From: a virus
DNA length: 64,000 bases
Reading direction: 5' to 3' (one strand)
IMG/VR virus record: IMGVR_UViG_3300018080_006015
Span: 1-64,000 of that record
Of this stretch, positions 28,810 to 36,861 are shown piece by piece. Below the pieces are notes generated by a model. The model did no database searches and had not been told where the DNA came from. It saw nothing but the letters and a program-made list of their open reading frames with translations. How positions within the stretch are numbered: position 1 is the stretch's first letter; each line of letters starts with the position of its first letter. A program made the position numbers and the translations under genes.

Positions 28810-29847
28810 ATGATTAATTTTTTGGCAAATAAAAAGTTAGATTATGCAAGAATACAAGATATTTTGTCTGTTTCAGAATCAAAAAACCATTATACAAACG
28901 ATGGTCCCGTAAAACGATTATTAGAAAAAAAATTAGAAGAAATATTAGAAATAGACGAAGACAAATGTGTTGTTTGCGTGAGTAATGGAACTACAGCGCT
29001 ACATACATTGATGTTTTTATGTGAAGAATATTTGGATGTAAATTCTTGGGTTGTGCCTGCATTTACTTTTCCATCACCTGTTGTTGGAACTGGGTGCAAT
29101 GTTTCAATTTTAGATATCGAATATGATACATATACATTAGATTTTGACCAAAATAAATTACACAAATTTGATGGGATAGTATTAACAAATCTTTTTGGCT
29201 CATATGTCGACTTGTATAAGTGGCAAGCATATTGCGATGCAACTGGTAAAATACTAATTTTTGATAACGCTAGTTCTCCATTATCTAAGTGTAACGGGGT
29301 AAATATATGTAATTTTGGCGATTGTTCTTTTGGAAGTTTGCATCACACTAAATATTTGGGTTGCGGCGAGGGAGGTTTTGTTGTTGTTCCAAAGCAGTAT
29401 TATGATAAGGTGTTATCCATTGTAAATTTTGGTTTTTATTTTGATCGTAAGCATAAAAAATTATCTTCTAACTTTAAAATGTCTGACGTATCGGCGGCAT
29501 TTATATTGTGTCATATAGAAAACTATAACATAGATAAACATAAAGAAGTACAAAACAAATTAGTTAATATGATTAAAAGTATTGATGGTGTTAATTTGTT
29601 TAATTACAAGCCAGGAACAGTATATAATAATTTTCCGGTATTGTTCGATCAGCCTATAGGTACAGAAGCATTTGATAATAGTGGAATTGTAGTGCATAAA
29701 TATTATGAGCCGCTGAAGTCTTTGCCATTTTCGAATATGTTATTTGACCATATTATTAATTTCCCATTAAATAATGAGTTTGATGATAATAATATAGATT
29801 GCATAATAGATGCAATTGATGGTATTGTGGTGGGTGATAATGTATGA
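28810..29847 (+). CDS. DegT/DnrJ/EryC1-type sugar aminotransferase
   Basis: A 345-residue PLP enzyme of the family that aminates keto-sugar nucleotides. CVVCVSNGTTALHTLM is the PLP phosphate-binding segment, SWVVPAFTFPSPV the following strand, ILIFDNASSPLSK the site whose Asp contacts the PLP nitrogen, and SLHHTKYLGCGEGGFVV contains the Schiff-base Lys within HTK. It is a little short for the family but complete in motifs. It would convert a 4-keto (or 3-keto) sugar nucleotide, perhaps one made by the RmlB- or Gmd-like dehydratase here, to an amino sugar. The next gene overlaps it by 8 bases. Confidence 0.85.
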   Translation: MINFLANKKLDYARIQDILSVSESKNHYTNDGPVKRLLEKKLEEILEIDEDKCVVCVSNGTTALHTLMFLCEEYLDVNSWVVPAFTFPSPVVGTGCNVSILDIEYDTYTLDFDQNKLHKFDGIVLTNLFGSYVDLYKWQAYCDATGKILIFDNASSPLSKCNGVNICNFGDCSFGSLHHTKYLGCGEGGFVVVPKQYYDKVLSIVNFGFYFDRKHKKLSSNFKMSDVSAAFILCHIENYNIDKHKEVQNKLVNMIKSIDGVNLFNYKPGTVYNNFPVLFDQPIGTEAFDNSGIVVHKYYEPLKSLPFSNMLFDHIINFPLNNEFDDNNIDCIIDAIDGIVVGDNV

Positions 29848-30547
29848 GTTTAACCGGAAGCATAAAGGTGGTTTTAATAAAATATTTGGTATAGGAGAAA
29901 ATAAAACTGGAACTACATCTTTAGGAGTTGCTTTAAATGTTCTTGGGTGTGGACAAATGGCTGCGTGGCCACAGTCTAAGCATATTATTAATGGATTTAG
30001 ATCTAGTTATACGGATATGTTTTCGCAAATGAATGTTGTTTGTAGAATGTATCGTCATTTTAATGATTTTCCTTGGAATATATTAGATTTGTACCAAATG
30101 TTAGATAAAAGGTTTATTAATAGTAAGTTTATATTAACCGTTAGAGATCCTGAATGTTGGTTTAAATCATTAAAAAATTGGTGCACTGTCCCAAGTGGAA
30201 ATTATACTGATTTAATGTGGAGAATTCATAAAAATTTCAGACGAGACAGGCGTTATAGAAGAGTGATAGGATTATTTGAGAAATGTTTTGAGCAGAAATA
30301 TGGAATTAAGTCAAATAATGGTGTATTTCGGGTGAGCGAATATAAGGATAAGTATATAAAAGGATATATTAATCGTAATAAGATGATTAAAAAATATTTT
30401 GAACGTAGACCAAATGATTTATTGGTTGTCAATTGGGAAGATGGTGATGGATGGGAAGAATTGTGTAATTTTTTAAATAGAAAAATACCATCTCGTCGTT
30501 TTCCACATGCATTGAAAAGAAAATTTAATAACAAATATTATGGGTAA
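29840..30547 (+). CDS. Sulfotransferase, Sulfotransfer_4-like
   Basis: A 235-residue protein. FGIGENKTGTTSLGVALNVL is the PAPS 5'-phosphosulfate loop, SKFILTVRDPECWFKSLKNW the 3'-phosphate region, and DLLVVNWEDGDGWEELCNFL a phrase diagnostic of this sulfotransferase subgroup. The close at RRFPHAL is also typical. I prefer ATG 29840, inside the end of the DegT gene and after GGTGGG, over an in-frame start 30 bases upstream. It is closely related in text to the minus-strand gene at 33886-34473. It would sulfate a hydroxyl of an unknown acceptor. Confidence 0.85.
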   Translation: MYEFNRKHKGGFNKIFGIGENKTGTTSLGVALNVLGCGQMAAWPQSKHIINGFRSSYTDMFSQMNVVCRMYRHFNDFPWNILDLYQMLDKRFINSKFILTVRDPECWFKSLKNWCTVPSGNYTDLMWRIHKNFRRDRRYRRVIGLFEKCFEQKYGIKSNNGVFRVSEYKDKYIKGYINRNKMIKKYFERRPNDLLVVNWEDGDGWEELCNFLNRKIPSRRFPHALKRKFNNKYYG

Positions 30548-31190
30548 AACAATGTCAAATCAAAAAAAGCCGGGCGTACAAGGTAAGTTTCCTTTTGGTA
30601 AAGAAATTATTCATAAAGGTTACAAATTAAAGGGTTGGCCGTTAAAAAATGCTTGCTTAAATAAATATCGCAAGATTTTATCTGGAATAAAAAACGGTAA
30701 AATTGTGGAGGTTGGCGTATATGGAGGGGCAAGCATTTTAAGTGTAATAGATATTTGTATAGCAAATAATAATGTAATTTTTGGGATAGATCCTTGGGAG
30801 CGAATTAGCCGAACAAATGGGCAAATACCAGACAAAGATTTTTTAATTGAATGTCAAAAACAAATGAAATCAGCCAGAAAAAACCTAGAAAAAATCGTTA
30901 CTGATTTAAAATATGATAAATATATTAAATTAATTCAGGGTTTTTCTCCGGCAAAAGCTAGTTTATTTGATAATAATAGTTTAGATATGGTTTATATAGA
31001 TGGAGAACATTCATATAATGCCGTATTTTCTGATATGACGGCGTGGCTTCCTAAAATTAAGAAAAATGGCACTCTATGGGGAGATGATTTTGTTTGGAAG
31101 AGTGTTAGTATGGCAGTTAAAAAGTTTTGTAAAGATAATAAATTGAAATTTACAAGCACCGGTAGAAGCTGGTTTGTTCATGTGGTATAA
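30540..31190 (+). CDS. Class I SAM-dependent methyltransferase (Methyltransf_24-like)
   Basis: A 216-residue protein with the SAM-binding motif GKIVEVGVYGGASILSVI at about residues 53-70, a following acidic position at VIFGIDPWERI, and LDMVYIDGEHSYNAVFSDM, the motif of class I methyltransferases in glycan clusters. The length is normal for a single domain. It overlaps the sulfotransferase gene by 8 bases. A likely task is O-methylation of a sugar; the acceptor is not shown. The start could also be ATG 30552. Confidence 0.75.
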   Translation: MGKTMSNQKKPGVQGKFPFGKEIIHKGYKLKGWPLKNACLNKYRKILSGIKNGKIVEVGVYGGASILSVIDICIANNNVIFGIDPWERISRTNGQIPDKDFLIECQKQMKSARKNLEKIVTDLKYDKYIKLIQGFSPAKASLFDNNSLDMVYIDGEHSYNAVFSDMTAWLPKIKKNGTLWGDDFVWKSVSMAVKKFCKDNKLKFTSTGRSWFVHVV

Positions 31191-31193
31191 AAT

Positions 31194-31880
31194 ATGCGTT
31201 TGGCAATAATGCAACCGTATTTTTTTCCATATATTGGCTATTTTCAATTAATAGCGGCTGCGGATAAATTTGTGTTTTATGATGATGTAAATTACATTAA
31301 AAGAGGGTGGGTTAGTCGTAATCGTATAAATATTCATGGCAAACCATCATATTTTGGCGTACAAACCAGCAAAGCAAGTCAATTTTCTAAAATACGTGAT
31401 ATCAAATTAAATAGTGATTATAAGTGGCGCAAAAAGCTATTAAAGTCTTTAGAGCTTAATTATAAAAAATCAATTAATTTTGATAAAGTATATGATATCG
31501 TAAAAAATGTGGTTATGTTTGAAACTAATAACCTATCAGAAATGAACAAAAAAAGTATAGTTCATTTTTGTAAGTATCTTGGTATTGACACCGAAATAGT
31601 TGATAGCTCTGTTATATTTGACAATTCGGAACTACATGGTCAAGAAAGAATATTAGATATATGCGTACAATGCAATGCAAGCGTGTATATAAACGCTATA
31701 AATGGAAAGGAATTATATTCAGTTAATGATTTTGATAACAAAAATATTAGTTTGAAGTTTATAGAGATGAACAGATCGGCTATAGATTATGATAATATAT
31801 ATTTATCTATTATAGATTTGGTTATGAATACTTCTATGTCGGATTTGTCCGAGATGCTTAATTGTTATACTTTAGTATAG
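31194..31880 (+). CDS. WbqC-family protein
   Basis: A 228-residue protein with the family opening MRLAIMQPYFFPYIGYFQL followed by DKFVFYDDVNYIKRGWVSRN. WbqC proteins are found in O-antigen and other glycan loci next to DegT aminotransferases and are thought to act on nucleotide-activated amino sugars, sometimes as acyl- or peptidyl-type modifiers. The exact reaction is not settled for the family. It lies after the DegT, sulfotransferase and methyltransferase genes, which fits. It ends against the opposite-strand methyltransferase with no gap, so transcription from either side would collide here. Confidence 0.85.
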   Translation: MRLAIMQPYFFPYIGYFQLIAAADKFVFYDDVNYIKRGWVSRNRINIHGKPSYFGVQTSKASQFSKIRDIKLNSDYKWRKKLLKSLELNYKKSINFDKVYDIVKNVVMFETNNLSEMNKKSIVHFCKYLGIDTEIVDSSVIFDNSELHGQERILDICVQCNASVYINAINGKELYSVNDFDNKNISLKFIEMNRSAIDYDNIYLSIIDLVMNTSMSDLSEMLNCYTLV

Positions 31881-32942
31881 TTATTTCTTGCTTTTTCGCG
31901 CGGTGCAGATATAATAGAATTGGTATATTTGATCTACTTGAATTTCTTCAATGTTTTTAGGAAGAAATTCAATTGGACAATGATGAATAACATTATGATT
32001 TGATAATACGAATTTAAAGTAAAGCTTTTCAATAAAAGATGCAGAATTGTATAATTGTTCGTCTAGGAACAGAATCTTACCACCTTTTTTTGTAACTCTT
32101 ACCATTTCCTCTAAAGCAACTTTTGTATTAGCACAACTATTAATTGCGCCATAATTTGTAACGATATCAAATGTTTCAGACTCAAAAGGGAGCTTATGGG
32201 CGTCAGCTAACAAAAGGGTTACAGGAACATGTTGTTGATTCATGATTTTTTGTCCCTTAGTTAACATTTGTTTAGAAAGATCAACTCCTGTATATTCTGC
32301 ATTCAAATTCATCCATCCATGACGAAACAGTGAATTACATGTACCTGTTGCGATGTCTAGCATTTTAAGCTTTGTTGTGGAATTTTGATATTCTTTTTGA
32401 AATTCTGAGTGTATTTGTGTAAATGTTTTGGTTGGTTTGTATTGGTGTTTGAATAGTGATATTTTGGTTGGAATAGCTAAAACTAATAAGTAAAATATGT
32501 ATTTGTGTTTATATAAAATGTATGATGTGCTTATTAATAATATTCCTACAAAAATATCTGTTATAGATACGCAATGTTGTGAATAAACAAGCCAACAAAT
32601 TGAATATCCAACTACAAGCATCAAATATAATACAATAAAAAAATATGCTAACCAGTATTTAATTGATATTTTAATTGGTCTGACCGGAAGGCTTAAAAAT
32701 GGCATGAAAAAATTATAAAATCTTCCAAAAAGATTGTTATAAAAAGAATCCATAAGATGTTTATCGTCATTTCTTATTTTCGATTTAATTGAAAAATCTG
32801 GAATTCCATTTGTACAAACATATTGTTGTTTACAGTGTTTACATTCCCAATATGTTTTGTGTTTTAAGAATTTTGGGTTTTTACATGTTAAGCATATTAT
32901 CGGTGATGTTTTGTTTGTGTTTTTATTGTTATTTTTCGTCAT
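31881..32942 (-). CDS. Membrane-anchored SAM methyltransferase with Trm112-like zinc ribbon
   Basis: A 353-residue protein. Residues 17-37 hold CLTC and CKHC, a Trm112-like zinc ribbon. About residues 95-160 are two or three hydrophobic segments (FFIVLYLMLVVGYSICWLV; FVGILLISTSYILY). From about residue 190 a methyltransferase domain follows, with LDIATGTCNS as the SAM loop, YTGVDLSKQML as the acidic strand and DIVTNYGAINSC and RVTKKGGKILFL downstream. Zinc ribbon plus methyltransferase is known in isolation; membrane helices between them are uncommon. It begins the minus-strand block. The acceptor could be a lipid-linked sugar, which would fit the membrane anchor, but that is inferred. Confidence 0.75.
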   Translation of the reverse strand: MTKNNNKNTNKTSPIICLTCKNPKFLKHKTYWECKHCKQQYVCTNGIPDFSIKSKIRNDDKHLMDSFYNNLFGRFYNFFMPFLSLPVRPIKISIKYWLAYFFIVLYLMLVVGYSICWLVYSQHCVSITDIFVGILLISTSYILYKHKYIFYLLVLAIPTKISLFKHQYKPTKTFTQIHSEFQKEYQNSTTKLKMLDIATGTCNSLFRHGWMNLNAEYTGVDLSKQMLTKGQKIMNQQHVPVTLLLADAHKLPFESETFDIVTNYGAINSCANTKVALEEMVRVTKKGGKILFLDEQLYNSASFIEKLYFKFVLSNHNVIHHCPIEFLPKNIEEIQVDQIYQFYYICTARKSKK

Positions 32943-32971
32943 TTTTCTTACCAGTCTAATTTATATAATTA

Positions 32972-33901
32972 TTATTTTGAAATCGCATAACCAAAACCAG
33001 ATTGTCCAAAACCGTTTCCATTATAAAACATATATTTTAGACCATTATATGAAATTACATATGGATATGCCATCATTGAAGAATCCCAATTAGCATCAGA
33101 AACAGAAAAATTAATTTGATCGTCTTTTCTAATCCATTTTTTTCCATTGATAGATTCTGCATAGCCAATTTTATAGCTGTTTTGTAATGTGCTACGATAA
33201 TGTGTGATATTGCGAAAAGAATACCACATTTTATATAATTTATTTTCTTTGATTATTGAGGCGCGAACAATGCCCCCTTCTTTATTGGATTTATAATCAA
33301 TTGCAACGTTGTTATTGCGTTGCCAGTTTATTCCATCATTTGATTCTGCGTATTTTATGTGATAATATGGTTCTGGTTTATTGTTTATCATTTTCCATTT
33401 TGTACATGACATATACCAGTTTTTCCATACATCATTCTCAATCATTACCCATGATGTTCCAGTAAAATGAGGCTCGGTGTGTGTTGTTCCAAATATTGGG
33501 CCATTAGAATATCTTTCGAAGGATTTTCCGCCGTTATAGCTTATGGCCAATCCTATAGAGTTATGATATGGTACTGTTTTTCTTGTTGTCCACCCGGTAT
33601 AATATAGGTATTTTTTGTTTCCATTAGATATTACGCATGATGGCATAACGCCACTGTCATCAAACGTTCCTAATTCGCCAAGATCCAGTACCGGTTTGTG
33701 ATGTTCATATAGTATATTTTGTGGATTTCCGGCTTCTACATCTATAAAGCTTATTCTGCTTTTACCTAAGGCATCTCTTGTAGAAAAATATATTCTCCAA
33801 CGATTTTTTGATATACTATCTATTGTAGGTAGCTGTGCATGTGTCTGATTCCATCGATATTTACCAGATACATTATATATATGGTCTATTTTTTGCCACA
33901 T
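32972..33901 (-). CDS. Five-bladed beta-propeller, GH43/GH32-like
   Basis: A 309-residue protein with repeated blade phrases: WRIYFSTRDALGKSRISFI, KKYLYYTGWTTRKTVPYHN, IGLAISYNGGKSFERYS, KIKYAESNDGINWQRNN-type segments and YMFYNGNGFGQSGFGYAIS. These match the five-bladed propeller of GH43/GH32-like proteins often placed in O-antigen clusters. LGTFDDSGVMPS provides an early Asp and TEPHFTG a Glu, possible active-site residues. Many such cluster members are of unproved activity, so hydrolase is not certain. Its first codons overlap the upstream minus-strand sulfotransferase by 16 bases. Confidence 0.65.
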   Translation of the reverse strand: MWQKIDHIYNVSGKYRWNQTHAQLPTIDSISKNRWRIYFSTRDALGKSRISFIDVEAGNPQNILYEHHKPVLDLGELGTFDDSGVMPSCVISNGNKKYLYYTGWTTRKTVPYHNSIGLAISYNGGKSFERYSNGPIFGTTHTEPHFTGTSWVMIENDVWKNWYMSCTKWKMINNKPEPYYHIKYAESNDGINWQRNNNVAIDYKSNKEGGIVRASIIKENKLYKMWYSFRNITHYRSTLQNSYKIGYAESINGKKWIRKDDQINFSVSDANWDSSMMAYPYVISYNGLKYMFYNGNGFGQSGFGYAISK

Positions 33902-34473
33902 TGTTTAGATTTGTTTTTATGTGGAAATGGATTTTTTGTTGGAACTTCTTTGTTTAAGAAATGATAAAAATCAATCCATGAATTATCTTTGCTTACGTCT
34001 AATATAAAAAAATTGTGATGATTTTCAAAATATTGGATTATCATATTATTTCTACATTTGTAAATTTCGGTATAATATGAATCATTTTTAGGAAAATAGT
34101 TATGACCAAAAATTTTATTATGAAATAAAAAGTAACCAGTATGTATTTTAGGCTTTAATACATTAATTACCATTTTTTTTAATGATAATAACCAATCATT
34201 TTGATCGCGAATGGTTAGTATAAATTTGCTATTTGGAAATTCTTTATTAAGATGGATAAAAAAATCATTTGCCGCCCATGGAATATCTTCGAATGATTGG
34301 TATTGGTTGGCAATTTTGAATAGTTTGTCATATTGATTATTAATCCAATATGGCATTAGTTTATTGGAGTTTTTCCAATGACCTTTTAGGTGTTTATATC
34401 CTAAGTTTTTAAGGGCAAATCCTAAAGAAGATGTTCCTGTTTTTGGCCACCCTATTCCAAATATTTTTTTCAT
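33886..34473 (-). CDS. Sulfotransferase, Sulfotransfer_4-like
   Basis: A 195-residue protein with KIFGIGWPKTGTSSLGFALK as the 5'-phosphosulfate loop and SKFILTIRDQNDWLLSLKK as the 3'-phosphate region, then FILDVSKDNSWIDFYHFLN and FPHKN at the end. It is close in text to the + strand gene at 29840-30547 and a little shorter. This pair looks like paralogues on opposite strands about 3.3 kb apart. It would sulfate an unknown acceptor and stands between the propeller and the acyltransferase genes. Confidence 0.8.
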   Translation of the reverse strand: MKKIFGIGWPKTGTSSLGFALKNLGYKHLKGHWKNSNKLMPYWINNQYDKLFKIANQYQSFEDIPWAANDFFIHLNKEFPNSKFILTIRDQNDWLLSLKKMVINVLKPKIHTGYFLFHNKIFGHNYFPKNDSYYTEIYKCRNNMIIQYFENHHNFFILDVSKDNSWIDFYHFLNKEVPTKNPFPHKNKSKQCGKK

Positions 34474-34488
34474 AATTATATATAAATA

Positions 34489-35166
34489 TTAGAAATCAAT
34501 ATCTTTGCTCAATAAAGGCTCATCATTTTTATTCGTGGCATGTTTTGCTGGCGCACCTTTGTATATGTGCCATGGGTTTGTGTCTTTGGTAATTAATGCC
34601 CCCATAGCAATAAGCGATCCTTCTCCAATTTTTGCGCCATCTCTAATTGTTGCGTTTACTCCGAAAAATGAGTTTGCACCTACGTCACAATGTCCAGAAA
34701 GTACAACATGAGATGTGAAGAATACATTGTGGTCAATTTTGCTGTGGTGACCAATATGATTTCCGCTCCAAAAAACACAATTATTGCCAATTTCTACAAA
34801 TGGTTGTATTGTATTGTCTTCAAGGATAAAATTGTTGTCGCCTATTTTGTCGGTTAGAACTGTGGCGTGAGAACTGATATAATTAACAAACGTATATCCC
34901 TTATTTTTGCCCTGGTCGTAAATTGATTCTCGCAAACGATTTATTGATCTATGTGATAATGGTGCGAACAGACAATATTCGTCCGTACTGTAATGTTTTT
35001 CTATATCTTCGAATGGCACAACAGGTAAGCCTTCAAATACCGCATTGTCTGGCATGTACTCTTTAGACACTGTAAATGCAACGACCTCATGTTTGCTATC
35101 GGTTCTTAAATAATAATGAGCCAAAGATGCAAAATCTAAAACTCCAAAAATTATAACTTTAGCCAT
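34489..35166 (-). CDS. NeuD-like sugar O-acyltransferase (left-handed beta-helix)
   Basis: A 225-residue protein. AKVIIFGVLDFASLAHYYL is the N-terminal nucleotide-like fold used by NeuD/PglD-type enzymes, then hexapeptide repeats build a left-handed beta-helix: ILEDNTIQPFVEIGNNCVF, HHSKIDHNVFF, GHCDVGANSFFGVNATI and AKIGEGSLIAMGALI, ending NPWHIYKGAPAKH. The His in GNHIGHHSKI is well placed to be catalytic. It would transfer an acetyl or other acyl group to a sugar hydroxyl or amine. The methyltransferase gene precedes it in the same minus-strand block. Confidence 0.85.
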   Translation of the reverse strand: MAKVIIFGVLDFASLAHYYLRTDSKHEVVAFTVSKEYMPDNAVFEGLPVVPFEDIEKHYSTDEYCLFAPLSHRSINRLRESIYDQGKNKGYTFVNYISSHATVLTDKIGDNNFILEDNTIQPFVEIGNNCVFWSGNHIGHHSKIDHNVFFTSHVVLSGHCDVGANSFFGVNATIRDGAKIGEGSLIAMGALITKDTNPWHIYKGAPAKHATNKNDEPLLSKDIDF

Positions 35167-35181
35167 ATTTAATAGTCTCCA

Positions 35182-35805
35182 TTATTTGTAAATATATGTT
35201 GTATATTCATATAACCCATAGTCTTGTCTAAATGTGAAATTTTTCGATATATTATTTCTCAAAAAATTCGCCAATTTATCAAACGGCAAATGGAAAAGAT
35301 CTTCTCTAGTCCAATCAACATGATGAGACATGAAATTTACGGATAATCCAATTTTGGAATGATTAAATATTTTATTAATCATATTTTTCGTATAATCAAA
35401 CATTTCGGTGAAGGTTAGGTTTTGTTTTTCTGTAAATACCCCATTTGCGATAATGTAATCAAATTTTGGCAGTTGCAATTTGTTTTTCAAGATATCGTAG
35501 CAATAATATGTGTTTTGTGGGTATTTTTGTTTTGATTTGTTGATGAATTTTCTCGAAATATCTAGTCCAGAATATTTTATATTTCGATATTTTTGGACTT
35601 TTATGTAATCATACAAATGAGACAGTCCGCATCCAAAATCCAATAACGTTAAATTATCATTTTTATTTTTAATAACGTCTAGCATAATGCTATGTCTTAT
35701 TTGTGCATCATCAGCATTTGGCCAGTCAACACCTTTTGGTGAATCTCCGTATTTTTCAAAGCAAGCTTCATAGTGTGATACTATATTTAAATATTTTTTC
35801 GTCAT
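35182..35805 (-). CDS. Class I SAM-dependent methyltransferase
   Basis: A 207-residue protein with LTLLDFGCGLSHLYDYI as the SAM loop, KYSGLDISRKFINKSKQKY as the following strand with its acidic residue, and FDYIIANGVFTEK as the post-motif-II strand. It is the first gene of the minus-strand block. A divergent + strand gene starts within about 110 bases, or 10 bases if the longer form of that gene is used. The likely task is methylation of a sugar in the same pathway; the acceptor is unknown. Confidence 0.75.
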   Translation of the reverse strand: MTKKYLNIVSHYEACFEKYGDSPKGVDWPNADDAQIRHSIMLDVIKNKNDNLTLLDFGCGLSHLYDYIKVQKYRNIKYSGLDISRKFINKSKQKYPQNTYYCYDILKNKLQLPKFDYIIANGVFTEKQNLTFTEMFDYTKNMINKIFNHSKIGLSVNFMSHHVDWTREDLFHLPFDKLANFLRNNISKNFTFRQDYGLYEYTTYIYK

Positions 35806-35916
35806 TTTAAATATATGTATTTAACCGCGAAAGTCTCGACAAAGATTATTTTTGCTTGTTGTCTTGTGTTATTATTGCATTTAAAGAGGGACTATAAAGC
35901 CGAACTTGGTAACAAT

Positions 35917-36849
35917 ATGACAAAATCAAATAACATACAGAAAGTTCCTATTGCCAAAGGTTCTGGGCTTATGGTGTATAATCCCTCTATTGAGTACTTT
36001 ATAGAAAAAATAGCGGGACGTAAATATTTTTCTTTTGTTAGATTTCAGGTTGAATTTTGGTGTACAGCAAGGATAGCATTACAATTTATGGGGTATCGAG
36101 GTTGGGCATATCCAAATTCTATTGATATCACACCGGAATTTATTAAAACATGGTCTCAAAACATGATTCGAGCATGGGAGGAAAAGCAAAGTTATAAGCG
36201 CCCATGGGTATTTAAGTCAGAAATATTTGAAGAACAATTAAATATGATTGTTAATCCAAAGCCAAATAATTTTAAATTGGCGGTAAGTGATCGGGCATGG
36301 TTTTTTGGTAAATTCCCACCACCACCAGGAAATTGGCCGTGGTCTCCCAGAATGGTAAAGAAAATGATACCGAGTGGTGAAATACCATTTAATGCGATAT
36401 GTTGGAGGCGCTGGGGCTATTTTGGAGAGATTCAAAAATTTTTTAATACTTTCAAAGATAAACGTATTGTGATAGTTGGCCCTTATTATTTTGATAATTT
36501 TGGTGAAAAACTTGGTTTGAAAAATTATACACATATTAAGATAAGTCATACAAACGCAAGTGAGTATGTGTACGATTACTTAGAGGAAATAAAGAAGTTT
36601 CATAATAGCATATCGCCAAGTGATGATGTTATATATTTTTTTAGTGGAGGATCTCCTGGTATATGGTTAATACAACAACTACATAATAAATTGCATAACG
36701 CTTTTATGATTGATATTGGTCGGGCATTTGATGTTTATTATTTTTACGACACAATAAGAAAGGGCGATGCTGCGTGGAAATGGGGTTGTTGGTTGGAGAG
36801 AAATCCTCCTAAATGGATTAAGAACAAACTTAGTAATGTAATAAGATAA
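35917..36849 (+). CDS. Possible GT-D-type glycosyltransferase
   Basis: A 310-residue protein (from ATG 35917). The C-terminal part has KRIVIVGPYYFDNFGEKLG, VYDYLEEIKKFH, DDVIYFFSGGSPGIWLIQQL and NAFMIDIGRAFDVYY. The order of a VGP strand, a helix, a GGSP-like loop and an IDIGR-like strand resembles the GT-D (DUF1792) fold first seen in streptococcal glycosylation. An earlier ATG at 35815 would add a hydrophobic 34-residue extension and fill the divergent gap, so I prefer the later start. The fold call is tentative. It lies at the junction where the island returns to + strand genes. Confidence 0.5.
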   Translation: MTKSNNIQKVPIAKGSGLMVYNPSIEYFIEKIAGRKYFSFVRFQVEFWCTARIALQFMGYRGWAYPNSIDITPEFIKTWSQNMIRAWEEKQSYKRPWVFKSEIFEEQLNMIVNPKPNNFKLAVSDRAWFFGKFPPPPGNWPWSPRMVKKMIPSGEIPFNAICWRRWGYFGEIQKFFNTFKDKRIVIVGPYYFDNFGEKLGLKNYTHIKISHTNASEYVYDYLEEIKKFHNSISPSDDVIYFFSGGSPGIWLIQQLHNKLHNAFMIDIGRAFDVYYFYDTIRKGDAAWKWGCWLERNPPKWIKNKLSNVIR

Positions 36850-36861
36850 TTATAGGTAAAT

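Noticed and set aside
35815-35916. N-terminal extension of the 35917 gene with a hydrophobic segment
   Set aside because: It would look like a signal anchor but fills the whole divergent gap; the later ATG leaves room for promoters and begins with ordinary cytoplasmic residues. Not fully excluded.
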